Assembly (NCBI RefSeq): GCF_000276665.1
Contig: NW_004955435.1
Location: 573,658 to 637,657, forward strand
Reading direction: 5' to 3'
Length of the DNA: 64,000 nucleotides
Source: Chinchilla lanigera
Lineage: Eukaryota > Chordata > Mammalia > Rodentia > Chinchillidae
Made by a program: the position numbers and the translations under genes. This document shows, piece by piece, positions 53,601 to 64,000 of this stretch. Under the pieces are notes generated by a model. It was not told where the DNA came from. It ran no database searches and saw nothing but the letters and a program-made list of their open reading frames with translations. The stretch's first letter is position 1. The number at the start of each line of letters is the position of its first letter.

Positions 53601-56180
53601 GGTGAATTTGGTTCTACTCTTTATTAACATGCCATAGTAGTCTAAAGTAGTGATAGTTTTCCAGAGTGGTACTCTTCATTGCCCAAGTTTAGAGGTTGGA
53701 CGTGTTTAGTCATTTAATCTGAGAAAATATGTGACAGAAGAGGTGGGACCTTTCCAGATACCAAAATAAAAGTCCCTTTTTAATTATTTCTACCTTAATA
53801 ACTCATCAATAAAGAAACTTTATAACAGATTATGGGCATTTTAAGTTTCTTAAGGTCAGAGCAGACTTTGCTTTGAGTTCAGTTGCCTAGCAAAGAGAAC
53901 TTTGATTTTTTTCTATGTCACAACCCTAATCCTTGTGAAGAACCCATAGATTTTGAGTCCAAAGGCATTCTGAGATTGACATCTTGATGTTTGTCAGACT
54001 CTGGGATGTCCTTGGCCTAGGTAACCCATCTTGTGAGTGCTTATAGCAACATCTCAGGACAGTGGGAAGTGGGAAGTTTGCTGTAGCCCACCGCCTTCAC
54101 CATGGGAACAAGGTGTCATGGCACAAATGAGGTATGGAATTGTACCTGGCATTCTGGATCTCTTATCTTCTGACGTGATGAGGTACATGAAACCAAACAT
54201 ATTTGTCCAGGGTTCTCTTCACCTTCACAACATCTGAAAGATTTCATTGGTACAATGCAGTGAAGTGTCACAACCGCTTCCCTCTTTCTTCCTTCAACAC
54301 CTCAGATTTGCTCTGTCATTTTCTTGGCATTATCCTCTTCAAGCGGATGTGGAGAGAGAGATAGGCCCAGGTGGTGTGCTTTAGCAGCACCTGTGGTTTA
54401 GAAAGTCCGTGGCATAGTTTGTGTCTTCATGTAGCCCCACTCCCCATTTCTGAGCTTAAGCAAAGCACACAGAAAGAGAAAAACGAAGCATCTTTCTAAT
54501 TCTTTCAGGACATCACGGTTACTCTGTTGACAGCCTTTGCAACGTATTTTCCTGGAAGATTATCCACTTTGTGAAATTTAAAAGTATATTGTGAGTCTTC
54601 AAATTTTCTTTGAGTATAAGTTATTTTAACCATCCTGATTTCTTATCTTGGATGATTTTGGCTTTCCTATATTTTATTAGAGTCAGTAATGAATTATTTA
54701 CTTTTGGTGTTTTAAACCAGTTTTTAACTTATTGTCTAGCAGTATTTTTGCACTTTTCAGAGTCATTCATTTTTCCTTATCTTCATTAACTCCACCTTCC
54801 ATCTTTCTGCTTTTGTTAGGCTCTTACTGTATACTTTAATTTAGATGCGTTATCTGCACATTTCCCTCTCTTTTATATTCAAAGAAGAATTTCAGACTAT
54901 TACAATCCTTCACTTCTTTTTAAGCCATTTCCTATAAGGTCGCAAAAGGTACAATTTCACTTTTGTTGTTTTCTGGATATTCTGTTTAGATTTCCTTTTA
55001 TATTTTCAAGAATATTTTTTTAAGGGATTTGGGAAACCTCTATTATTTTAAACTGTAATAGTCTACATAATTGAATTTAAAGAATATAACATTCTAAGTG
55101 ATGCAGGCAAAGAAAATATGAGAAAGGGTTGAAAAGGTTTCTCCAAAACAGCAACAAACTGCTTTTAGTGTGCACTTAGAACCAGGTAAGATTTGAAGAA
55201 TATGTTGAGAAGATTTGAAAGTGGAACTAGAGGGGAAGTCTCGGAAAAACTAAGAAGAAAGACGTTGGTGAGCCAGCCCTGGAAACACAGTAAAAAAGAA
55301 CGCCACCCCCATTTCCTCAGGTCCTCACTGGTTTTCTTCGTGTCTGAAACACACAGTGTCATCCTGATGACCTCCAGTGCTGGGTCACAATTGCTCTTGC
55401 ACTAGAATGGAAACTCCTCGCATGTGGAGACTATGTCCATGGCAGAGATAATCCCAGGTGCTCACCTCACCTAATTGTGCTATGGCTGACCATGGTCGGT
55501 GAGGTCAGAGCTTCCCAGACACTCAAGGATTAAAATGCCATTAAGGATACTTTAGTAATGAAATCTCCCCACCAAAAAACGCTGACATCTGTTGCCAACA
55601 GAAATTAGATTAGTTTGCATAAAAATCTGCTCTAGGCCTATCACAGGTTTTCACAGTTGGGGGAACGTAGCTGCTGGGTTATAATACGCTGATGCAGCTT
55701 TTTCTCAAGTTTTGTAGCATTCAGATACTGACTCTTTAAAAAGTTTCCCAAGTGTCCTTTACTTTAAAATTGCTATGTCTTCTGCACTCCAACCTTTGTT
55801 TGGTTTTCTCAGGTCTCAGCAAAATGCTTGTGTAGCTGTCTGACCTTTTCACAGATTATGGCATTGCTTAACAGTACATTCTTCTGGGTTTGGTCTTCTC
55901 CATATGTAGAAATTTGTGTCACACACAGAACTGTCCCTGCATCTGCCTGCTTGGGATACAGAAGTAGGGACAGTCATTGCTCTGGGTGCTTACGGTGAGT
56001 CAGGTGGGGAGTGAATGAACCATAGACACATGAGAACATAATTAATTGAGCACTCATTTATACAGAGACAAAACCATGACGTTTTCAATCCGAAGTGGGT
56101 AAAACCACTGTGTTTAGTGAGTATCGGTCTTCTTTAACAGAAACCAGCATGGACAACAATAAGCAGCTGCCGTCTGTCAC
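53601..56180. other. Unique sequence, AT-rich in the middle
   Basis: No gene in 2.6 kb. 53730-53860 (TTTTTAATTATTTC, CATCAATAAAG) is motif-rich. 54590-55070 is T-rich and could hide a very old LINE, which I cannot confirm. Confidence 0.5.
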
Positions 56181-56184
56181 GGCC

Positions 56185-56360
56185 TCCAGTGCGTCAGACA
56201 CTGTTTTCTCCTCTTTCTAGGGCTGACTTACAAAGTCTTCACGACCAGTGTCTGAGGAGGTAACCACGACTTTCCTGTTTTAATGATAGATGACTTATGC
56301 ACAGAGAGTGGTTAAATCTCCAGGATCCTGGGGAAGTAAATTGTAAATCAAGAATTTAAA
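56185..56360 (-). repeat. MIR SINE
   Basis: 'cgtcagacactgttttctcc', 'caaagtcttcacgaccagtg', 'ctgaggaggtaaccacgact', 'gcacagagagtggttaaatc' and 'ggaagtaaattgtaaatcaa' fit the reverse MIR order well. Confidence 0.72.
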
Positions 56361-58550
56361 CCTCAGGCAGTCCACCTTTAGAACCTTTCATGTTACTATT
56401 ATATGCTTCTGCGTTAACACCAAAGCACGGGGCTGTAAATAAGTATGTGTACAGTGACACTGACATTACCAGTAATAACAGCCATTAATGAAGTCAAAGA
56501 ACTCCAAAGCCAAAATAAGCCCAAGGGTCGACCACATAGTTAAAGCCCTTCAGTCTTCAGCTGAGAAAGTGGAGGCCTAGACAGAAAGAGAAGCAGAATG
56601 GTGAGAACGAAAGTACCAGCAGCTGAATTCAAGTTTTTTTTTCCTGTTCCTCAAGGGTTTTTTCAACCACAAGTCTTTTCAACTACATTTTGTTCTATTT
56701 GCTTTATTTTATGGAGTAGTTGGTATAGAAAGTAGATTTTACTTTTCCTATTTTCAGCCTATAATTGCTCAAAACAGACAAGGATACACTATTTCTGACT
56801 ATCTGCTGTGCAATGGCTCTGTAATAACTTAAGGCTGCTGATGTACCTGTCTTTTTAAAATTGCGGAAGCAGAGGCACAGAGAGGTTAAAAACTGGGGTT
56901 GGTGGACCCCACTTTGAATGCATTTTCTCTAGCTTTGAAGCAGACAGCCTTTAGACTCATTATGCTTTCCCTGGTACAAACCTTTGAAGAGTGTAGACTT
57001 CATCAACCACGTGTGTTTTAGTTCTGACTATTGTCTCTTTTTCTGTACCATATAGATCCCAGTGGATCCTGGACATATGCTGTCCTCCAGCTTTTCAAAT
57101 GTGACTGCTGCCTTCATCAGTGGTGTGATTAAAGAAGGTCTTATGGATCTCTCTGCTTTTTGGTGAAAAGGCCTCCTAGCTGAGTGCCTCCTGAAAAATG
57201 AAAAGAAAAAAGCATCTCCACTCCTGAGAAGCTCTTTCATTTGCAATTATTTCTTAGTAAATCCATTAGAGATTTCTCCCCAGCTGCAGAAACTGGGTCG
57301 TAAATTGGGTGCATTTTGTCTTGCTGGGATCTTGTAGTTTAATTCCTCCAAGTCACAAAGAGGAGCTGGATGAATGTTTTGTTGTCTTGTACCAGCTTGC
57401 ACCTGTGGATTGTCTAGGAAAAAGGTTTGCATCCAAGGTAATCCTTCCTCTGCACTGGTTTCCTTTCTGTGTTTTGACCTCCTCAGAAACAGAAGAGTCA
57501 TCTTCTATCTCAAGAAAAGCAGAAAAAGGGAAGGATCTTTGAACTGCTGGATCAGGAGACGTCTCTCGTTCAGCATTTTTCCTGTTCTTTACAAGGAAAT
57601 CCTTTGGCTGAGTGTTTGTTTGTGATCACAGATTTCAAACTCATGGAATCTCATCGTGAACACTTTGACAGTAAATCCAATATATTAAATAGGAAAGCAG
57701 GCTGAGGAGCTGTCAAATGTCTTTAAAGATTTGGTAAGAATTTGTTCTTTCATTGCTGTTATTGCTTCCCAACTTGCCATTAAAACTCCTGGTACAGGAT
57801 ACTACTGCTCGTCTTTAAATTTTGATGGTACTGTCTTTTTGGTCCTTTGCAGAATTTATTTCACATATCTGATACACAGAAACACAAGGACCTTTATTTT
57901 CACCCCTTTTGATATGGTAGTTTTTGTCTGAATGGAGGGAGTAATAGTGAAGCGAGACAGAGTACAGTTATTTCCTTGTGTCCCTCATCTGCCTGAAACC
58001 ATAAGGCCATCAGGAGTCAACTGAGCAACAAGAGGGGACCCAATCTTCTCTGGAAGTGCAGGTACAGGAGCTGACTAAATGCTGAGACTTATAAGTTGTT
58101 CTTGGGATGCACGTGTCCAACTGGCCTCAGCTCTGTAAGGCCATCTCCATCAAAAGGATCTGAGCAGGTCTTTACAGTACACATTTATAGTAGAACAGCT
58201 TCCCTACCCGGATGGCAGCCCCAATTAACACAAGAGTCTCTTAATGGGCAATGCCACTTTTAACTTGCCAAATATGTTCTGAGTACATTTCTCACAGCTC
58301 TGTCATACTTGGTCAATCAGGTAATCCACTTACCCACTTGCTCCTGGCTGAAGGAAAGGTCATGTGTCTAGTCACGTAAAACAAAACAGAATTGTTACAA
58401 GCTTGAGGCCAGATGAGGCGTGCTTCAGACACCTTCGGCTGCTTGGGTGACCCAGTGTGACTGATCTTATGATAGAGCTGAGACCTACAGAGCAGTTCTA
58501 AAGAAAAAAAACTAAGTCAAAGCAAGCAACACACATACACATGTATACAC
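56361..58550. other. Mostly unique sequence
   Basis: No gene. A short reverse MIR-like piece lies near 56855-56905 ('gaagcagaggcacagagagg'). Open frames to 84 codons at 57240-57630 have no recognised content. Confidence 0.5.
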
Positions 58551-58561
58551 ATGCGTGCACT

Positions 58562-58593
<32 letters not shown>
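58535..58593. repeat. (CA)n microsatellite
   Basis: An interrupted ACACATACACATGTATACACATG lead is followed by about 14 pure CA units (58566-58593). Confidence 0.93.
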
Positions 58594-59924
58594 GCTTTCC
58601 TCTTTTGCGTTTAAGGGCATTACTTCAGCTTTTGTGTGGAAGGGATGACTGCTATCCACATTCAGGAAGCCCACGTGAGTTGTTCAGATTTGACATGGCA
58701 ATAATCAAGAACGGGTCGGTAAAGAAATATTGGAAAAGTAATCAGGTTTTCCTCAGTTCATCTTCTAATTAGAGGGCAGGCTAAAGAGCAAAGTAATGAA
58801 ATTAAAATCTAACTACTGTTAAGACTTTGGTTTTTTTTTTTTTCCGCTGAGGGCCGCCAGAGTGTTTGGCACTGCACGGCATGTATGAGGACACAGAGGC
58901 CTAGAGGACTCAGGGATGTAAGACTTCAGGAAGATTTGACCGCGTTTGACTAGGGAACAAATTGGCCCCTGTTGGAACGTCAATACGATCCTTTGTAGAA
59001 GAACAAAAATACTAGTATGTAGAAGTCTCCATTTGCTCAGGTTCCAGGTTATTTAAATTAAGTTGACAGGCCTAATGTACGGTTACTTTTCCTTTGTTGA
59101 TACATTTTTTTATGGCGATGAACCCATTCATAAGAAATGTGGATTTTTTAGTCATAAAAGTGTTCTTTGGACCACAGGTAAATAAGGAAATATGTGTATG
59201 TTAGAGACAGCCACAACCTGGACTGTGTCTGTTACATTTTTAGCAGAAGAAAAAATGGAAGCACACGCTCATGTGTACACAGACATGCACACAAGCATAC
59301 CCAAGAAGGAAAAGCAACAAGTCATTGGCCCCACTTCTGCCTGGTTCCAAATAAAGGGCACAAAACATTAAGGCTCCTCAGGCCAGCCCCCTCTCCGCTG
59401 GGTAGGCTTCTGCATCTGGCGGTGGCTGGACAGTGCCGGAGCTGAGACCTGGCTTCCTCTCCCTGGGGAGAGGTGAACATAGACATTTGGCTTTTTACCA
59501 GAGAAGAGCCATATACACAAGGAAGAACACACTGGCCTGAGAGGGCTAAAATAGCAATTTAAGTTTCCAGTATGGGTGTGGGGCCGGGTGATTCAAATGT
59601 TCCCTTCTCTTTTCCTCACGTACCTTTCCCTCCAGAGATTTTAGGAAAGGAGAATGTTGTGACATATGTGTGCACCCCAGGAAGCTCCCCCCATCTTCAT
59701 GTCTTCCTCCAGCTTCCCATGCCTGTTCCCCAGGTCTTCCTTCTCAGGGTCCCCAGGATGGTCCATAGGAGGCAGGCGCCCTCCCACAGGGTTGCATAGG
59801 CGTAATATTGTTGTCTAGAATAAATTTAGGGTAGAGATGGATATTTAACTTTGGTTCTAAGTATGACTGCTCCCACATTCCATGGAAAACCCATCTGAGA
59901 AGATACACTTTATGTATCTATTTA
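58594..59924. other. Unique sequence
   Basis: No gene. Poly(T) at 58833-58845. A weak MIR-like stretch near 58890-58940 ('gaggacacagaggcctagag'). Confidence 0.5.
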
Positions 59925-60245
59925 TTTCTTATTAGTACATGTTTGCAGTATATAAAGATTACATTTACTGTGGGAAGTTTGTGCACGTGCCTACTATATC
60001 TTAATTCTCTTTTGTCCCCTTCTTCTCCCATCCCTCCCCATTCCCTCTAACTCTTTTTCCCCTTCCAATTTGAAAAAGCTCTGTTTCCATTTTTACCTTT
60101 CATTTTTTTGAGATAGGTTCTTGCTACACAGTTTGGGCGGCCTAGAACTTGTGGCCACCCTACTGCTTCAGGCTCCTGAGTGCCGGGTTATAGGCATGCA
60201 CCACCATGCCTGACAGTAAAGATGAATTTTAAATGGGGGTTCTCA
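59925..60245 (-). mobile_element. L1 3' end, antisense, with nested B1
   Basis: 'tagtacatgtttgcagtata', 'tttactgtgggaagtttgtg' and the C/T-rich tract 60005-60070 parallel the 3' UTRs at 8480-8640 and 29790-29930. It resumes briefly after the B1. Confidence 0.6.
60098..60216 (-). mobile_element. B1-type SINE, shortened
   Basis: TTTTTTTGAGATAGGTTCTT, 'cacagtttgggcggcctaga' and 'aggcatgcaccaccatgcct' in reverse B1 order. It is about 30 bases shorter than the others in the middle. Confidence 0.88.
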
Positions 60246-61080
60246 TACATATGCTAGTTTCTGATTTTGTATTCTACTTATAAGTTAGCCCTTTTTCAGC
60301 AAGAGTATGTCCTTCTAATCTCCATATGGTGACTCTATGCATCCTCTGTCTGAAGAGGCAGCACGTACTCCCTCACCCCAGTTCTTAAATATTAGTGAGT
60401 ATGGCCTCGCCTCCCCAGGAAGCTTCCCTCATTACTCACGCCTAGCCTTGAAATCACAGATGAATTCAATCTTTGTAGAGTAATCCAGGATGGGCCTCCT
60501 AACACAAAGTGTAGAAGTTGTCTCAGAAGTGTGAGCTATAAATGTACGTCCAGGTTTTTCTGAAAATTTACAAAGTTGAAATACACATACACACACACAC
60601 ACACACACGTGCAAAGACACTATCAATGCCCAAAGATAGGTACAGGTGATAATCACTGCAAGAAGCTTGCCCAGCCACCAGAGTTGTTTTCATGGTGTTC
60701 CCAGAGCGGTGCCCCTCGGCTTTTAGATGTAGCAAAGTAGCAGTTTAACTCATTTCTCTCTCTTTCTCTCTTTCCACTTCCGAATTGCGTTTCTTTAAGC
60801 CCACAAAGAATAGAAAACAGGAGGAGCCTCTGAGCTAGGTGCTTGTGTATGGATGCTCCCCTGGCCAGAAGCAGTACAAGGACCTGTTAGGGGCTCATTA
60901 AATTGTTAGGTGCAGGCAGAACCTCATCCCAGGCGCGGGGGGAGGGAGTGGAAGGTGGTTTGTACACATGGGGGTTCATTCTTCCAATTACTTGAGTAAA
61001 TGTTGATGTCATTTCATAAAGCATAGGACATAAAAAGTATCACATTTTAACCTCTGTCAATCTTCCTTCCATTTACTTAC
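60246..61080. other. Unique sequence with (CA)n
   Basis: A (CA) run of about 12 units lies at 60584-60608. No gene. Confidence 0.55.
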
Positions 61081-61165
61081 TCATTTGTACCGGGAATCAA
61101 ACTCAGGACCTTGTGCTTGCCAGGCAGGCACTTGTGCCGCTGAGCCATATCCCTGGCCTCTTCCT
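61081..61165 (-). mobile_element. ID-type SINE
   Basis: In reverse it reads 'ggccagggatatggctcagc', 'ggcacaagtgcctgcctgg', a B-box-like GAGTTTGATTCC and 'cggtac'. The A-tail is nearly absent (ATTTACTTACTCATTTG on plus). Confidence 0.9.
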
Positions 61166-61244
61166 TCCACTGAAAACATCTGATGTTTTGCTTGATTTTT
61201 AAAATCTCCTTTCCGTGGCGGGCTTGCCCCTTCTGACACTTTGT

Positions 61245-61592
61245 GTGTCTTAGTTGCTTTGCCTCCTTGCCGGGACAGAATTCCTGACACCCATAACTTG
61301 GGCAGGAGAATTTTTATGGCTCACATTTTACTCTTTAGTAGGCTGCTGCAGAGCAGGAAGGCATGGCAGAGGGGCGTGGTTGGGAAGAGCTGCTCACAGC
61401 GTGGAGGACAGGGAAGCAGAGAGAGTGAAGGGAGGGAAATCAACCCCTCCAGGCCAGGCCCCAGTGACCGGCCTCTTCTGACCAGATCCCACCCCCAACA
61501 CAAGCCAGCTATAAGCCCCTTAATCCAGTCACCCTCAAAAGGCCACCTATGAGCGCATGAGGCCCTTGGGGGACATTTGGATATAGACCCTA
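61245..61592 (-). mobile_element. MaLR LTR (rodent MT/MLT-type), minus strand
   Basis: On minus it begins TGTTAGGGTCTATATCCAAA (from 61592), continues 'tgtcccccaagggcctcatg', 'taggtggccttttgaggg', 'ccttctgctc'-type middle and ends near 'gtcaggaattctgtcccgg'. A complete solo LTR of about 350 bases. Confidence 0.88.
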
Positions 61593-61704
61593 ACAGTAGG
61601 CCTGCGTGAATGTCCCCTAAAGCATTCCTTTTCTTCATGGCAGTCTGTTTACTTCTTTCGTGACTCCAGTGTTGATTTACTTGCTAGTCTACTTTTTATT
61701 TTTC

Positions 61705-61795
61705 TTTTTGAGAATGTAAACTCTTTGAGGACAGGGCAATATCTGGTTTATTTGTTTTCTGCACACCCCACCATCATGTTTGATAATTTGAAAAG
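61705..61795 (+). repeat. L2 LINE 3' fragment
   Basis: 'gagaatgtaaactctttgag', 'gacagggcaatatctggttt' and 'atttgttttctgcacaccc' match the L2 3' region. Confidence 0.75.
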
Positions 61796-61814
61796 GTAAA
61801 AAATTGTAGAGGCA

Positions 61815-62045
61815 GAGAGTGTGTCTCCCTAGTCAGGCTGCCTGGGCACACACCCGGGCTCTCCTTGTTACTAATTGTGTTCTGTTCTGTTTGGTCTGGA
61901 ACTCAGTAATCTAGTGGCTCTTCCCGTTCACAGGTCCTGTTTCCGAGGTCCTTCTTTCTTCCTATTTCCCCATGGATAAAACAGAGAAAATAACAGTAAT
62001 ATACCATAGTCCTGTTGTACATATTAAGTGAAACATAAAAATGTG
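61815..62045 (+). repeat. MIR SINE
   Basis: 'gtcaggctgcctgggcacac', 'cgggctctccttgttactaa', 'tttccccatggataaaacag' and 'gaaaataacagtaatata' follow the plus MIR order, with a small internal insertion. Confidence 0.7.
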
Positions 62046-62215
62046 TCAAAAATGATACGTTAAATGTTATATGAAGTAGCTGGTATTTTTAAATTATTTT
62101 ATTTGCATTAATCATTGATCAAAAGCATACTGAATACCCCATGTGGCAGGCCACATTGGATATAACTAACACCCTGACGAATATTAAGCAGAGTTATGGG
62201 ATTTAGTCAGTATCT

Positions 62216-62330
62216 CCCTCTTTCTTTCTTTCTTTCTTTCTTTCTTTTTTCTTTCTTTCTCTATTATCCCTTCACTTTTTAATATGATTACTATTATTAT
62301 TATTATTATTATTAGTAGTAGTAGTAGTAC
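62216..62330. repeat. (CTTT)n and (ATT)n-(AGT)n microsatellites
   Basis: CTTT units at 62218-62260, then after 25 bases ATT units (62289-62313) switching to five AGT units (62314-62329). Confidence 0.93.
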
Positions 62331-63440
62331 TTGTCTATAGAATAAAACTCTGGAAGACTCCATGACTTTACTGAACTGTGTGCTACAACTAGAATACTCA
62401 GCCGTACGCAGAACCTAACTCGAGTCAAATTGAATACTCTCCTTGCTGCCTGCTCCTGGTGAGCGAGGGGCTGCCTTGGCGAGGACGACGGCCGCCTCTT
62501 TCTCTTTTTCCCTCATTTCCCATCGTGTTGCTCACAGCTCCTGGCCTTCACTTCCAGAGCACAGAGGGTAGGTGGGAGAAGTGAGGACAGGAAGTTCGTG
62601 CTTGGACGGGACTGTCATAGATGGTTTTGCCATTTTGGCCTCAGATGGTCAGAGGCAACCCTGTGTCCCAGCTCTCCTGGATTCTTATGAAACTCTGTGC
62701 TGGGACTCCTAACCTTAACTTTAAGAAGCACACTTTGGTGGTCAGTATCTTCTCCTTCGCTAGTTCTCTGAGGATTAATTGTACAGAAAACTCTTCACTG
62801 GCACCCGTCCATCCTCCAGGAAGTGCTCTGGGGCAGCCCTTGCCATGGGGCCATGGTGGGAAATGCCCGCGGTTGGTGGGGTCCAGGGACCTCGTACACA
62901 CAGCGTCTGCCTTTCTATCACACCACTGTGGCTGATAAGCACGGCTTCTCATTCCCACAGTCTTCAAAATTGCATCAGGACTAGTGTTCCGGACCTGCCC
63001 TAGGATACAGGGGAGACGTACAAGCCTGCCACCTTTCTGTGCTCCAGGCGAAACCTCTTTGGGTAAGTTTGAGCTACAAGGACAGAGAGCCCAGTTACTG
63101 CCCTTGGGACGGGGAACAGTGGAGTGCCCGCAGAGGTTCTCCTCCAAAACACTTCCTTAAGGCACGAGTACTGGACAGGCTTGGAGTCCTCTCACGGGGT
63201 GTTGGCATCACTCTGACATTTCTATTTCGTGATCTGGTACCTGGCTTTGGAACTTCCTGTTGTGTCCAAATGCCACTCTGAACTTCTGACTGAATAGTCT
63301 ACTACTCCAGAAACTGGGACAGAATGGGAACTCCATGGTATACAAGCTGTGTGAGCTGTGTCAAGTACAGACCCCTTCGGGACCTGCCATGTGCCCCCTG
63401 CAGCCTGTGCAGGGCCCTGTCCTCTCCCTCTCTGATGACA
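62331..63440. other. Unique sequence
   Basis: No gene. The 168-codon minus frame at 62641-63147 and its overlapping plus frames (104 and 74 codons) have no domain or exon-like borders. Confidence 0.5.
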
Positions 63441-63575
63441 GATTCAGAACTCTTCATTCTCCTCTCTTCCCCATCCTCTTCCTGTTCCTTTCACCTTTTA
63501 TTTCTCCCCCTTTCTTTTTCCCTCTCTCCCCTTTTCTTTCCTTTTCTCCTTTTGTACAGGTGTCGTTTATGCTCT
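63441..63575. repeat. C/T-rich low-complexity tract
   Basis: About 130 bases of TCTCC/CTTTT-type pyrimidine-rich DNA. Serine/leucine/phenylalanine-rich frames here are artefacts. Confidence 0.8.
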
Positions 63576-63639
63576 TACCATACTCAAAGACTTCTCTCCT
63601 GACTGTTACTTCTTTATCCGTTTATTCCTTCTCGATTTC

Positions 63640-63960
63640 CAAATAAATGAGTTGCTTTGTTCCTACAGTAATTTCATGTTCTGCGGTAATTACCTCCTAA
63701 TTATTTCCGTCTGCCTTTTATCTTCAATATTCATCGAAAGCCACCTGTTTTCAGCTCTCTGAATACCCACAGGTAATTATTTAATGCCACAATTACACAG
63801 ATCTAAAACTTCGCTTCCCCTTTATCTACTTCCCCTGGCTTCTCCATGTTAGTCTTTGGTGAACTGGGTTTTGAGGGTGTCCCTCCTCCAAGACAAGGGC
63901 ACACTGGACTGTGTTGTCTCTTTTTTTGCTTCAAAATTGAATATTACAATAAAGGATGTG
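63640..63960. promoter_or_regulatory. Candidate conserved non-coding element
   Basis: Repeat-free, with paired homeodomain sites GGTAATTACC (63684-63693), CCTAATTATTT (63693-63703), CAGGTAATTATTTAAT (63769-63784) and ACAATTACAC (63789-63798), plus TTTATCTTCAAT (63717-63728). The regularity suggests a regulatory element. The function is inferred from motifs only. Confidence 0.3.
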
Positions 63961-64000
63961 ATCAATGTTTAAAATGATTAAACAAATGGGTGCAAAGCTC

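Noticed and set aside
62641..63147. 168-codon minus open frame
   Set aside because: Overlaps several plus frames and has no domain or exon-like borders.

Overview
The window is mammalian genomic DNA, most likely from a rodent. It carries many tRNA-derived ID-type SINEs, B1-type 7SL SINEs, rodent-style MaLR LTRs and rodent-type L1s. The ID copies read roughly 'gctggggatttagctcagtgg' through to '...ggtaccaaaa', and copies of this form make me favour the beaver / kangaroo-rat branch (Castorimorpha). That assignment is an inference from memory of SINE shapes.

I found no host protein-coding exon, rRNA, true tRNA gene, CRISPR array or bacterial-type gene. All long open frames are explained by LINE remnants, by simple repeats or by chance. 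The window looks like intergenic or deep intronic DNA. Every L1 fragment I could orient (12 of 12) lies on the minus strand. This is the pattern expected if the window lies inside a plus-strand transcription unit, but it is only circumstantial.

Layout. 1-520: minus-strand LTR-like element with three 30-bp repeats of a perfect palindrome. 520-3400: mostly unique, with a motif-dense AT-rich candidate enhancer at about 1960-2540. 3400-5570: LTR cluster, including an inverted pair of one LTR family. 5570-8460: unique with SINEs. 8470-16130: LINE block made of a 5'-truncated L1 with recognisable endonuclease and reverse-transcriptase remnants, an older L1 holding a small retrocopy, a MaLR internal piece, and an L1 in which ORF1-like sequence is joined to the end of ORF2. 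16130-28200: mostly unique with SINEs, MIRs, two unresolved LTR-like repeats and a 42-bp minisatellite at 26550. 28200-31460: nested L1, B1, ID and MLT1. 33450-37710: MT-type LTR, old L1s, a second copy of the LTR family, MER5A and MLT1. 39700-42700: microsatellite, L2, L1M 3' end, a third minus-strand copy of the LTR family carrying a 50-bp segment that matches the L2 1.4 kb away, and a long CTTT tract. 42700-49700: mostly unique, AT-rich then CpG-richer. 49700-53600: MT LTR, L1M, B1, MLT1. 53600-64000: mostly unique with scattered MIR, L2, L1 end, MaLR and microsatellites, ending in a homeodomain-site-rich stretch near 63700.

Repeat boundaries are read by eye and are usually good to about 10-40 bases. 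Where target-site duplications were found they are given exactly.
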